From assembly GCA_016179165.1 (NCBI GenBank), contig JACORX010000301.1:1-10345 (forward strand): a stretch of DNA of 10,345 nucleotides, read 5' to 3'. The notes under the pieces are model-generated. The model was not told the origin of the DNA. It did no database searches and saw only the letters and a list, made by a program, of their open reading frames with translations. This DNA is from Candidatus Rokuibacteriota bacterium. Its GTDB lineage: Bacteria; Methylomirabilota; Methylomirabilia; Rokubacteriales; CSP1-6. The first letter of the stretch is position 1. Every line of letters starts with the position of its first letter. Positions 1 through 6,668 of this stretch are shown here, piece by piece. The translations under genes were made by a program, and so were the position numbers.

Positions 1-634
1 CCAGGGTGTACTGCGTCGTGTCCAGCTCGTCGGAGGGTGACATGGCGCCGCCCGAGGCCATGATCTTGATCTGGTCCACGCCGCGGCGCAGCTGCTCGCG
101 CGCGGCTTTGCGGACTTCGTCGGGTCCGTCGGCGATGACCCCGATCATCCCGTAGCAGCAGTCGATGGGCTCGATCCACTCGGCGCGCCGCCGCTTGTCG
201 CCGTGGCCGCCCGTCTGCGAGAGCACACGCCCCGAGACCAGCATGCGCGGCCCGGGGTAGAGGCCGCTCGAGACGGCCTCGCGGAAGCCGTAGTCGGCGC
301 CGCCGGCGTCGCGCACCGTGGTGAAGCCCTGCTGGAGCGCCTGCTCGATGCGCCGGAGCGTCTTGGCCCCGATCAGGCTCGGCGGGTTGTAGCGGTGCTG
401 CTCGGCGATGTTGCCCTCGACGGCGCACATGTGGACGTGGGCGTCTGTCAGGCCGGGCATGAGCGTCCGGCCCTTGAGGTCGAGCGTCTCGATCTTTCCT
501 TTGAGCGGTCCGACGCGACCCGAGCGGATGACGTCCTTGATACGCTCGCCCTCGACGACGACGGCGGCGCCGTCGACGGGCTCCTTGCCCGTGCAGTCGA
601 TCAGGAATGCGTTCGTCAGGATGGTGATGGCCAT
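1..634 (-). CDS. Amidohydrolase family protein (metal-dependent hydrolase), N-terminal part, cut by window edge
   Basis: The first 211 residues of a metal-dependent hydrolase of the amidohydrolase superfamily, of the imidazolonepropionase-like/prolidase-like type. An N-terminal beta-rich segment (about 1-58) leads into MPGLTDAHVHM, where H66 and H68 form the HxH metal pair. H144 lies in TGGHGD. K190 in DQIKIMASGG is a good candidate for the carbamylated, metal-bridging lysine of this superfamily. The later His and Asp ligands would lie beyond the window edge. The ATG at 634 is preceded by an AGGGAGA ribosome site and lies 15 bases after the stop of the substrate-binding protein gene, so the two are probably co-transcribed. 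No signal peptide is visible, so it is probably cytoplasmic. By context (inference) it could hydrolyse an amide or peptide-like compound brought in by the adjacent transporter. The exact substrate cannot be read from the sequence. Confidence 0.9.
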   Translation of the reverse strand, partial: MAITILTNAFLIDCTGKEPVDGAAVVVEGERIKDVIRSGRVGPLKGKIETLDLKGRTLMPGLTDAHVHMCAVEGNIAEQHRYNPPSLIGAKTLRRIEQALQQGFTTVRDAGGADYGFREAVSSGLYPGPRMLVSGRVLSQTGGHGDKRRRAEWIEPIDCCYGMIGVIADGPDEVRKAAREQLRRGVDQIKIMASGGAMSPSDELDTTQYTL

Positions 635-649
635 GGCGTCTCCCTTACG

Positions 650-2176
650 TCACCGCTTCGCGATCTTGGCTTCGAACATCCACACCTTCTCATCGGCGCG
701 CGGCTGCCAGTCGATCCAGTTGGCGACGCCGTAGAGGTCGTGCTGCTGCCAGAGGAAAACCCACGGCGCCTCGTTCGCGACCATCTGCTGGATATCGGCC
801 CAGGCCTCGAGCCGCTTCTTGGGGTCGACGATGGTAATGGCCGTGGCGATCTTGTCCTCGATCAGCTTGTTGCCGCCATAGGAGGAGTAGGTCATCGAGC
901 CCTGGAAAAGCTGCTCGATCGTGCCCTGCGCGTCGAGTGCCGGCCCCCAGCCGAGGAAGAACATGTCGCCCGTCTTGCGGTTCTTGATCTTGTCGAGGTG
1001 CGTGCCCCACTCGTTGACCACGACGTTGGCCGTGATGCCGATGCGCCCCAACTGGGAGGCGATGGCCTGCGAGATGTCCTTGTCGAGCGGGTAGCGGCCC
1101 GAGGGCGTGTCGAGCGTCAGGACGAGGCGCCCCGGGTCGATGTTGGCGCTCTTGAGCAGAGCCTGGGCCTGCTTGACGTCGTGCTTGAGGCACTGGACCT
1201 TGGGCGAGAAGTCCACGTTGATGGGCGACAGCGGGCCGCACATCTTGCTCGCCCGGCCGCGCAGCACCTGCTGGATCAACTCGTCCACGTTGATCGCGTG
1301 GCTGATGGCCTGCCGCACCCGGATGTCCTGCATCGGCCCGGGCTTGAGCGTGACGAGCGCCAGGTAGTTGATGCGCGAGGAGACCGTCGCGCGCACCGTC
1401 GCCTTGCCGCTCTTGTCCACGAGGTCCACGGCGTGCGGCGGCACGTCCTTCATGATGTCGATCTCGCCGGCGAGGAGCGCCGCGAGGCGGGCGCTGAACT
1501 CCGGGATGAACCGGAACGTCACGGTCTTGAGCTCAGGCTTGCCCTTCCAGTAGTCGTCGTTGCGCACCACGACCAGCTTCTCGTCGCGCACCCACTGAGA
1601 GAACTAGAAGGGCCCGTTCCCGATCGGCTTGGCGAGGAGAGCTTGGACTCCCTGCTCCTTCAGCGCCTTCGGCGGCATCATCAGCATGTCGGTCGCCGAG
1701 ATGCGGTCGATCAGCCCCGGCCAGGCTTTCTCGGTGATGAAGCGCACCGTGTAGGGATCGACGATCTGGACCTCCTTCACGAGGCTCCAGCGCGAGGCGT
1801 AGTGCGTCTTGTTGGCCGGGTCCTTGATGTAGTCCATCGTCGCCTTGACGCTTTGGGCATCGAAGGGCTCGCCGTTGTGGAACTTCACGCCCGAGCGCAG
1901 CGAGAACTCCCACGTCGTGTTGTCCACGACCTTCCACGACGTGGCGAGCATGGGGATGGGCTTGTAGGTCTTGGGATCCCGGTCCACCAGCCGGTCGTAC
2001 ATGTGCTCGACCATGTTGTTGGTGGTCCAGTCCACGATGGTGACCGGCAGGAGCGTCCGAGGTTCGGCGGCGAGGGCGATCACGACCTCCTCGGCCTTCA
2101 TGCGGCTCTGTGCCGCGGCTGGGAGCGCCTGGGCCAGGAGCGCCGCGAGCACCACGAAGAATTTCAGGAATCGCAT
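650..2176 (-). pseudogene. ABC transporter substrate-binding protein, family 5 (peptide/nickel type), interrupted by in-frame TAG at codon 191
   Basis: Extracytoplasmic solute receptor of the DppA/OppA type (SBP_bac_5). The start at 2176 has a strong AGGAGGA ribosome site 7 bases upstream. Residues 1-23 look like a Sec signal peptide (MRFLKFFVVLAALL, then an ALPAAAQ cleavage region) with no lipobox cysteine. The family block around LRSGVKFHNGEPF lies at 93-105. The second part carries NDDYWKGKPELKTVTFRF and continues to a normal C-terminus at 650, about 508 codons in total, as usual for the family. The reading frame is open throughout except for a TAG at 1606-1604, directly after GNGPF, where relatives read GTGPF/Y followed by K, R or Y and then FxxW. 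AAG (Lys) to TAG is the single change that best fits. As written, only 190 residues would be made and the ligand-binding fold would be lost. A GTG at 1591 could restart translation but would give a piece without signal peptide. Either a nonsense pseudogene or a sequence error. Confidence 0.9.
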
Positions 2177-2315
2177 CAGCGGGTCCTCCTCGTTCCTAGA
2201 GTGTCTTGACGTATCGGCGTATCCGCTCAGGCGGTAGATATTACCCCGCCGGCCGTCCCGTCCGCTCGACATCGTCGGACCTCGCCGGACGGATCGGGGC
2301 AGCCGCGGCCATCGG

Positions 2316-3143
2316 CTACACCCGGAACTTGGGATCGAGGACGTCGCGCAGCCAGTCCCCGACGAGGTTGACGCCGAGCGCCGTCAGCGCGAGCGCCGCG
2401 CCTGGGAAGGCCGCGAGCCACCACGCGATGTAGAGAAAGTCGCGGCTTTCCGACAGCATGCTGCCCCAGGCCGGCGTCGGCGGCTGCACGCCGAAGCCGA
2501 GAAACGAGATGGCCGCCTCCGCCACGATGAACTGCGAGAACTGCAGGCTCGCCACGATGATGATGGACGGCGCCACGTTGGGCAGGACGTGGCGGAACAG
2601 GATGCGGGCGCGCCCCGTGCCGAGCGCCGCCGCGGCCTGGACGTAGTCGCGCTGCTTCACCGAGAGCACCTCGCCGCGCACGACGCGAGCATCGGCGACC
2701 CAGCCGGCCGCCGCCAGACTGATGCTGATGTTGCGGAGTCCTAGGCCCACGATCGCATTGATGGTCAGCGCGAGCAGGATGAACGGGAAGGAGAGCTGCA
2801 CGTCGCACAGGCGCATGAGCGCCTGCCCCGGCCAGCCGCCGAAGAACCCGGCGAGCAGCCCCAGGATCCCGCCGACGATCGCCGTCAGCAGGACGGTGCA
2901 GAGACCGATGAAGAGGGCCACGCGCGCGCCGTAGAGCACGCGCGAGAGGGTGTCGCGCCCGAGCTGGTCCGTGCCGAGGGGATGCCCCGGCGAGCCTGGG
3001 GGTTTGAGGCCCTGGCTCAAGTCGGCCTTGACGGGATCGTGAGGCGCCAGCACCGGGGCGGCGAGCGCCGCCAGCACCGCCAGCGCCGCGAGGGTGAGGC
3101 CCAAGAATCCGAGCCCGTTGCGCCGGAGGGCCGCGCCGCTCAC
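2316..3143 (-). CDS. ABC transporter permease, DppC/OppC type
   Basis: Second membrane subunit of a peptide/nickel-type ABC importer (binding-protein-dependent transport inner membrane component, with OppC_N-like start). The 275 residues begin with a hydrophobic helix (about 11-33). Then come the hallmark HPLGTDQLGRDTLSRVLYGA (54-73), several further helices, the EAA cytoplasmic loop DYVQAAAALG (167-176) that docks the ATPase, FLGFGVQPPTPAWGSML (214-230) and the closing GDWLRDVLDP (262-271). All are standard for the subfamily and the length is normal. I chose the GTG at 3143 rather than the ATG at 3179. Its first bases form a GTGA overlap with the permease B stop and GAGGTG lies just upstream, whereas the ATG would force a 40-base overlap. 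The stop is TAG. A 139-base gap follows before the substrate-binding gene. Confidence 0.93.
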   Translation of the reverse strand: MSGAALRRNGLGFLGLTLAALAVLAALAAPVLAPHDPVKADLSQGLKPPGSPGHPLGTDQLGRDTLSRVLYGARVALFIGLCTVLLTAIVGGILGLLAGFFGGWPGQALMRLCDVQLSFPFILLALTINAIVGLGLRNISISLAAAGWVADARVVRGEVLSVKQRDYVQAAAALGTGRARILFRHVLPNVAPSIIIVASLQFSQFIVAEAAISFLGFGVQPPTPAWGSMLSESRDFLYIAWWLAAFPGAALALTALGVNLVGDWLRDVLDPKFRV

Positions 3144-4066
3144 ACCGCCACCTCGCGGCGGGTGCGCGGGTCGAGCCATCCATACAGGAGGTCAACCGCG
3201 AGGTTAATCAAAGTATAGGTGACCGAGATCACGAAGACGGCGGCCAGCACGACCGGGAAGTCGCGGTTCTGGAGCGCCTGGACCGTCAGCCGCCCGAGCC
3301 CGGGCCACGCGAAGATGGTCTCGGTGATGACGGCGCCGCCCAGGAGCTGGCCCGTCTCGAGCCCGGCGAGCGTGACGATCGGGATGGCCGAGTTCTTGAG
3401 CGTGTGCTTGCCGATCACGATCCACTCGGCGAGCCCCTTGGCCCGCGCCGTCAGCACGTACTCCTCGTTCAGCGTGTCGAGCACCGACGAGCGCGTGAGC
3501 CGCGCGATACGCGCCGCGTAGAAGGACGCCAGCACCACGCACGGCATGACGAAATGGGCCGGGCCGCCGATGCCGCCCGTCGGCAGCCAGCCGAGGCGCA
3601 CGGAGAAGAAATAGATCAGCATGAGCCCGAGCCAGAAGCCGGGGATGGCCTGACCCAGGACCGCGGCGCCCATGCCGACGTAGTCGAAGAGGCTGCCGCG
3701 CCTGGTGGCCGAGAAGATGCCGACGGGAATCGCAAGGCAGAAGGTCAGGAGGAGCGCGGTGACACCCAGCTCGAGCGTGGCGGGCAGGCGCTCGAGCACG
3801 AGGCGGAGCGCGTCGCGCCGGTAGCGGAGCGACTCGCCGAAATCTCCCCGCACGGCGCCCGAAACGAAGCGCGCGTACTGGACGGGCAGGGGATCGTTGA
3901 AGCCCAGCCGCTGGCGAAACTCGTTGACGTCCTTGGCCTGGATGTCCATCGGCAGGAAGAGCAGCACCGGGTCGCCCGACAGCCGCACCAGGAAGAAGAC
4001 GGCGGTCAGCGAGAGGAAGACCACGAGCGCCGTCTGGGCGAGCCGCGAGAGCAGGTACGCGCGCAT
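3140..4066 (-). CDS. ABC transporter permease, DppB/OppB type
   Basis: First membrane subunit of the peptide/nickel-type importer, pairing with the DppC-type protein encoded immediately after it. The 308 residues start with MRAYLLSRLAQTALVVFLSL, the typical N-terminal helix of this family. A periplasmic stretch with RLGFNDPLPVQYARF (53-67) and GDFGESL (74-80) follows, then RLPATLELG (93-101), the EAA loop YVLTARAKGL (203-212) and ETIFAWPGLGRL (249-260). The reading frame is open back to 4168, but the ATG at 4066 gives the family-consistent N-terminus. Its ribosome site is weak (TCGGG), so translation or the exact start is less certain than the identity. The gene diverges from the winged-helix gene at 4158. 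The tandem operator at 4124-4165 sits about 58 bases upstream of this start, so shared control is possible but not shown. Confidence 0.93.
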   Translation of the reverse strand: MRAYLLSRLAQTALVVFLSLTAVFFLVRLSGDPVLLFLPMDIQAKDVNEFRQRLGFNDPLPVQYARFVSGAVRGDFGESLRYRRDALRLVLERLPATLELGVTALLLTFCLAIPVGIFSATRRGSLFDYVGMGAAVLGQAIPGFWLGLMLIYFFSVRLGWLPTGGIGGPAHFVMPCVVLASFYAARIARLTRSSVLDTLNEEYVLTARAKGLAEWIVIGKHTLKNSAIPIVTLAGLETGQLLGGAVITETIFAWPGLGRLTVQALQNRDFPVVLAAVFVISVTYTLINLAVDLLYGWLDPRTRREVAV

Positions 4067-4116
4067 CCCGACGAGTGTACCCGATGTGCCCGACGCGGCG
4101 GCCCGGCACTCGCAGC

Positions 4117-4146
4117 TTGACATATGACCACAAAACGTGGTCATAT
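4117..4146 (+). promoter_or_regulatory. Probable promoter of the winged-helix/nucleotidyltransferase pair
   Basis: A perfect TTGACA lies at 4117-4122. At 18 bases' spacing follows TCATAT (4141-4146), a weak -10 that resembles the consensus in part only. Transcription would start near 4152, giving an almost leaderless or very short-leader message for the start at 4158 or 4167, which agrees with the lack of a ribosome site there. The promoter is buried in the operator dyads, so repressor binding would block it. The -35 is seen directly; the -10 and the start site are inferred. Confidence 0.5.
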
Positions 4147-4165
4147 GACCACTACTTATGGTCAT
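4124..4165. promoter_or_regulatory. Tandem operator: two abutting 21-bp dyads, ATGACCA-N7-TGGTCAT
   Basis: Four half-sites alternate in orientation: ATGACCA (4124-4130), TGGTCAT (4138-4144), ATGACCA (4145-4151) and TGGTCAT (4159-4165). Both dyads have exactly 7-base spacers (CAAAACG and CTACTTA) and abut with no gap, so their centres are 21 bp apart, two helical turns. The first dyad extends to perfect 11-base arms, CATATGACCAC/GTGGTCATATG (4121-4131 and 4137-4147). The array covers the promoter and the first possible start codon of the winged-helix gene. The obvious reading is an autoregulatory operator bound by two dimers side by side on one face of the DNA. The repeats are seen directly; the binder is inferred from adjacency. 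Confidence 0.8.
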
Positions 4166-4493
4166 CATGAATTCGAGCCCGTTCGGGGGAGGGACGCGGA
4201 CGCGAGTCCTCCTGGCGCTCTCGTTGCTCGTCGAATCCTACCCGAGGGAGCTCGCACGGGTGCTTGACGCACCTCTGTCTGGTGTGCAGAGAGCGCTGCA
4301 GAGCCTCGAGGTCGACGGGATTGCGGCGGGGCGCTCAGTCGGGCGCACGCGCGTCTTTCAACTGGACCCCCGATATTTCGCCCGGGATGCCCTCAAGCAG
4401 TTCCTGCGCCGGTTGGTGGAGCCCGAATTGGAACTTCAGCGACGGGTGGCAGCGCTTCGGCGCCGGCCGCGGCGCACGGGCAAGCCCCTGTGA
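4158..4493 (+). CDS. Winged helix-turn-helix DNA-binding protein, probable autoregulator/antitoxin-like partner
   Basis: A 111-residue predicted DNA-binding protein. Residues 29-53 form a helix-turn-helix (PRELARVLDAPLSGVQRALQ..., recognition helix about 41-54). The wing is AAGRSVGRTRVFQLDP (56-71), typical of ArsR/MarR-like winged-helix proteins. The C-terminal part is helical and arginine-rich, ending RRRPRRTGKPL. Two starts are possible: the ATG at 4158, which lies inside the second operator dyad, and the ATG at 4167 (MNSSPFGGG), just past it. The second may be the true one. Neither has a ribosome site. The TGA stop overlaps the GTG of the nucleotidyltransferase gene as GTGA, so production of the two proteins is coupled. 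Pairing a winged-helix protein with a nucleotidyltransferase recalls AbiEi/AbiEii, where the first partner represses the operon, but this protein is smaller than AbiEi. A role as repressor or antitoxin is inference. Confidence 0.82.
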   Translation: MVIMNSSPFGGGTRTRVLLALSLLVESYPRELARVLDAPLSGVQRALQSLEVDGIAAGRSVGRTRVFQLDPRYFARDALKQFLRRLVEPELELQRRVAALRRRPRRTGKPL

Positions 4494-5047
4494 AGCTCTC
4501 CGAGCGGTCGAGCCTCGGCGCGGTGGCAGCCGCCGTAGCGGGTGCCCTTCGCACTCAGGGCATTTCGGCAGTGTTGACGGGCGGGGCGTGCGCGGCCCTC
4601 TACAGCGAGGGCGCCTATCATTCTAGGGACTTGGACTTCATCGTAGTCGGGAGTGTTACCCGCGCGGCCATGAACTTCGCCATGGCGTCAGTCGGTTTCA
4701 CTCCGAAACGGGATCGTTACGTCCACCCACGCGCTCGCTTCTACGTCGAGTTCCCGCGCGGCCCCCTCGCGATTGGCGGTGAATACCGCATCCGCCCTGT
4801 TGCACACACGATCTCGCACGGGCGGATCCTCATGCTCTCGGCGACGGACTCATGCCGTGACCGTCTGGCTGCCTTCTACCACTGGGACGATAGACGGAGC
4901 CTGACTGTCGCTGCGTGGATCGTCGTCCGCAACCGCGTGAATCTCAACACGCTCAGGCGATGGAGCGCTGCTGAAGGCGCGACGACCGGATTTGAAGAGT
5001 TTCTCGCGGAGATGAGGCGAGTCCGGCGTCGCATGGCTCCGCGGTGA
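4490..5047 (+). CDS. Small nucleotidyltransferase-fold protein, putative toxin-like partner
   Basis: A 185-residue protein with the signature of the DNA polymerase beta-like nucleotidyltransferase superfamily. It shows TGG (30-32) followed by HSRDLDFIV (44-52), the hG[GS]...DhD pattern with acidic pair D47 and D49, and a third acidic residue, E87, in FYVEF. A helical C-terminal segment, CRDRLAAFYHWDDRRSL (122-138), resembles the DRLAAxxHW block of standalone MNT-like/DUF6036-type proteins. All three predicted metal-binding acids are present, so activity is plausible. Translation starts at a GTG overlapping the stop of the winged-helix gene (GTGA). Partner nucleotidyltransferases in AbiE, MenAT and MNT/HEPN modules modify RNA, tRNA or proteins. 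Which of these, if any, applies here cannot be told. It is a convergent neighbour of the acetyltransferase gene, with 16 bases between stops and no clear terminator. Confidence 0.8.
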   Translation: MKLSERSSLGAVAAAVAGALRTQGISAVLTGGACAALYSEGAYHSRDLDFIVVGSVTRAAMNFAMASVGFTPKRDRYVHPRARFYVEFPRGPLAIGGEYRIRPVAHTISHGRILMLSATDSCRDRLAAFYHWDDRRSLTVAAWIVVRNRVNLNTLRRWSAAEGATTGFEEFLAEMRRVRRRMAPR

Positions 5048-5063
5048 ACCGGAAGGTAGACGC

Positions 5064-5549
5064 CTACAGGAGCTTGTAGTAGAACGCGGTGGTGTGGAGG
5101 GTGCTGTCGGCGCTTCGCGCGTAGCGCGGGATCGCGCCGGCCGGCTGCCAGCCCATCCCGCGGTAGAGCGCCTCCGACGGGTCGCCCTGGCGCGTGTCGA
5201 GTACGAGCGTTGTGCGCCCGAGCCTGCGCGCTTCGGCCTCGGCGGCTTCCATCAGCAGGCGGCCGATACCCCGGCGCCGCGCCGAGCTCACCACCATCAG
5301 CTTGATCACCTCGGCGCGGTGGTGGCCATTCGCCTGTCCCGCAAGGTCGAGTTGTACGGTGCCGACGATGCCGCCGTCGGCGGCGCGCGCGATCCAGAGG
5401 CGCCTGCCGCCGGCTTGGCGCGCCGCCGCCACGCTGTCCCAGTACGCCGCGGCCTCGTCCGCGTCCAGTGGAGGCAGGAAGCCTACGGATGCGCCGCCGT
5501 CGACCACGTCCTGGAGGAGCGCGACCAGGGCTGGGCGATGGCAAAACAC
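5064..5549 (-). CDS. GNAT family N-acetyltransferase
   Basis: Transfers an acetyl group from acetyl-CoA to an amine; the acceptor is unknown. Counting from the GTG at 5549, 161 residues show the GNAT core. The opening LVALLQDVVDGGASVGFLPP (9-28) is typical of a soluble subgroup. A beta sheet with LWIARAADGGIVGTVQLDL (51-69) follows. Motif A is VIKLMVVSSARRRGIGRLL (81-99), with RRRGIG (91-96) forming the pyrophosphate-binding R/QxxGxG. ALYRGMGW (127-134) and the terminal FYYKLL close the fold. The start is uncertain: GGAGG lies directly against the GTG, too close to serve it, and the frame is open upstream into the preceding gene with residues that also look family-like (APAIDGLAAAEV). The real start may therefore overlap the upstream gene. 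The stop is TAG. Last gene of the catabolic cluster, probably unrelated in function. Confidence 0.87.
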   Translation of the reverse strand: MFCHRPALVALLQDVVDGGASVGFLPPLDADEAAAYWDSVAAARQAGGRRLWIARAADGGIVGTVQLDLAGQANGHHRAEVIKLMVVSSARRRGIGRLLMEAAEAEARRLGRTTLVLDTRQGDPSEALYRGMGWQPAGAIPRYARSADSTLHTTAFYYKLL

Positions 5550-5584
5550 CTCCGCCGCGGCGAGACCGTCGATGGCGGGCGCTG

Positions 5585-6088
5585 CTACGGCCGGAACTCC
5601 TGGTCGAGGATCTCGGTGATGAAGCGGTCGAGGGAGACCGGGTAGAAGCGCACGTTGGGCGCCATGATCACGCCGGTGTTGATGATCTCACGCATCGCCA
5701 GCTCGTCCATGGCCCGCTCGATCTGGGCCTGCGGGTTGCGGTCCGAGCGCTGGATCTTGAGGTCCTCGCTCTCGAGCGTGACCTGGTGGCGCGAGGAGTA
5801 CATGAAGGAGAACACGCGCGCCACCAGCGTCTCGTCCATCACCTCGTGCTCCTTGAAGAGGTCGCCGTAGGTCTGCCCGGCGCGCCCCGGGGCCAGCACC
5901 AGGCGCGGCGAGACCTTGATCTTGCCGCGGATCTCGACGGAGCGGTGCGGCTGCTCCTCCTGCGGGCCGACGAGGATGTAGGGCAGCACGTGGTAGCCGG
6001 CGATGATGCCGGTGACGGGCTTGCGCCGGATCTCCGTGCGCTCGAAGAGGTGTTTGAGGAACTCCGGATCGTGGCGCTCGCCGAACAT
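5585..6088 (-). CDS. Unrecognised conserved-looking protein
   Basis: I do not recognise a family. The 167 residues contain no signal peptide or membrane helix, are mixed alpha/beta in appearance and rich in charged residues. Features include KPVTGIIAGYHVLPYILVGP (23-42), a central EIRGKIKVSPRLVLAPG (52-68), a run of acidic/helical sequence from 78, and MREIINTGVIMAPNVRFYPV (132-151). It lacks low-complexity or shadow-ORF character, which supports a real gene. The ATG at 6088 is served by AAGGGA 6 bases upstream, and that site overlaps the end of the O-methyltransferase gene, so translation is coupled. The two genes are in the same frame, separated only by TAG CGG. It may be a functional partner of the methyltransferase, but this is adjacency only. 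Confidence 0.75.
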   Translation of the reverse strand: MFGERHDPEFLKHLFERTEIRRKPVTGIIAGYHVLPYILVGPQEEQPHRSVEIRGKIKVSPRLVLAPGRAGQTYGDLFKEHEVMDETLVARVFSFMYSSRHQVTLESEDLKIQRSDRNPQAQIERAMDELAMREIINTGVIMAPNVRFYPVSLDRFITEILDQEFRP

Positions 6089-6091
6089 CCG

Positions 6092-6655
6092 CTATCCCTT
6101 GAAGACGGAGACTTCCATGCAGTCGTCGCCGAATTCGTATTCGCGGCTCGTGTACGGAGCGCCGCCACGCACGTGGGACAGGTACGGCTTGACGTCGCGG
6201 CGGTAGATGCCGGTATTGTCCGCGATGATGAGCGCGCCCCTGACGAGCCGCGGCTCGACGGCCTTGAGGTAGTCGAGGTAGTCTTCCTTCTTCGCGTCGA
6301 GCAGCATGAAGTCCACGGGGCCCCGCAGGAACGGCAGCACGCGGAGCGCGTCGCCGACGACCACCTTGACGCGGCTCTTGAGCCCGGCGTGCTCGGCGTT
6401 CGACTGGCAGAATTTGGCGAGGTACGGGTTGTTCTCGATGCACGTGAGCCTGCCGCCGCGCGGCATGTTGCCCGCGATCAGGATCGCCGAGTAGCCGAAG
6501 AGCGAACCGACCTCGATACCGCGGGTTGGCCCGTGCTTGGCGAGGAGCCGCTCAATCACGCGCCCCTTCTCGCGGCCGACGACGGGGATGTGCCACTCGG
6601 TCACGGCCCGGTCCATCAGCCGCAGCATCTTCTCCGCGCGCTTGTTCATGGCCAT
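6092..6655 (-). CDS. Class I SAM-dependent O-methyltransferase (COMT/CCoAOMT-like)
   Basis: Transfers a methyl group from S-adenosylmethionine to a hydroxyl of an unidentified small molecule, probably in the cytoplasm. The 187 residues show the Rossmann-type fold of the catechol/caffeoyl-CoA O-methyltransferase group. Motif I is GIEVGSLFGYSAILIA (46-61). The ribose-binding acid is E74 in TCIENN. VVVGDALRVLP (98-108) follows. The metal ligands are probably D120 in FMLLDAKKEDY and D146-N147 in LIIADNTG, the usual D...DN set. The C-terminus EVSVFKG is compact and the length is somewhat short for the family, but nothing appears missing. It follows the acyl-CoA dehydrogenase gene by 13 bases. The ATG at 6655 has only a weak ribosome site, and a second ATG two codons on (6649) is possible. 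The stop is TAG. Confidence 0.88.
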   Translation of the reverse strand: MAMNKRAEKMLRLMDRAVTEWHIPVVGREKGRVIERLLAKHGPTRGIEVGSLFGYSAILIAGNMPRGGRLTCIENNPYLAKFCQSNAEHAGLKSRVKVVVGDALRVLPFLRGPVDFMLLDAKKEDYLDYLKAVEPRLVRGALIIADNTGIYRRDVKPYLSHVRGGAPYTSREYEFGDDCMEVSVFKG

Positions 6656-6668
6656 CTGCGAAGTGTTC

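Noticed and set aside
203..2209. A 668-codon open frame on the plus strand
   Set aside because: It lies antisense to the amidohydrolase and substrate-binding genes, both with clear family motifs. Its product is a low-information Arg/Asp/Val/His-rich sequence typical of antisense frames in GC-rich DNA.
2224..2253. GGTA...TACC small palindrome in the gap before the substrate-binding gene
   Set aside because: The arms are only 4 bases and no promoter-like -35 accompanies the AT-rich centre; not enough to call a site.
3404..4120. A 238-codon plus-strand frame opposite permease B
   Set aside because: Highly charged shadow sequence; the minus strand here encodes a textbook permease.
4121..4147. 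The 11-base inverted repeat as a transcription terminator
   Set aside because: It is AT-containing with no T-run, sits upstream of both divergent genes rather than downstream of any, and repeats with exact operator geometry.
4158..5047. The wHTH/NTase pair as a canonical AbiE system
   Set aside because: AbiEi and AbiEii are considerably longer and have extra domains; only the domain order and the operator logic are shared.
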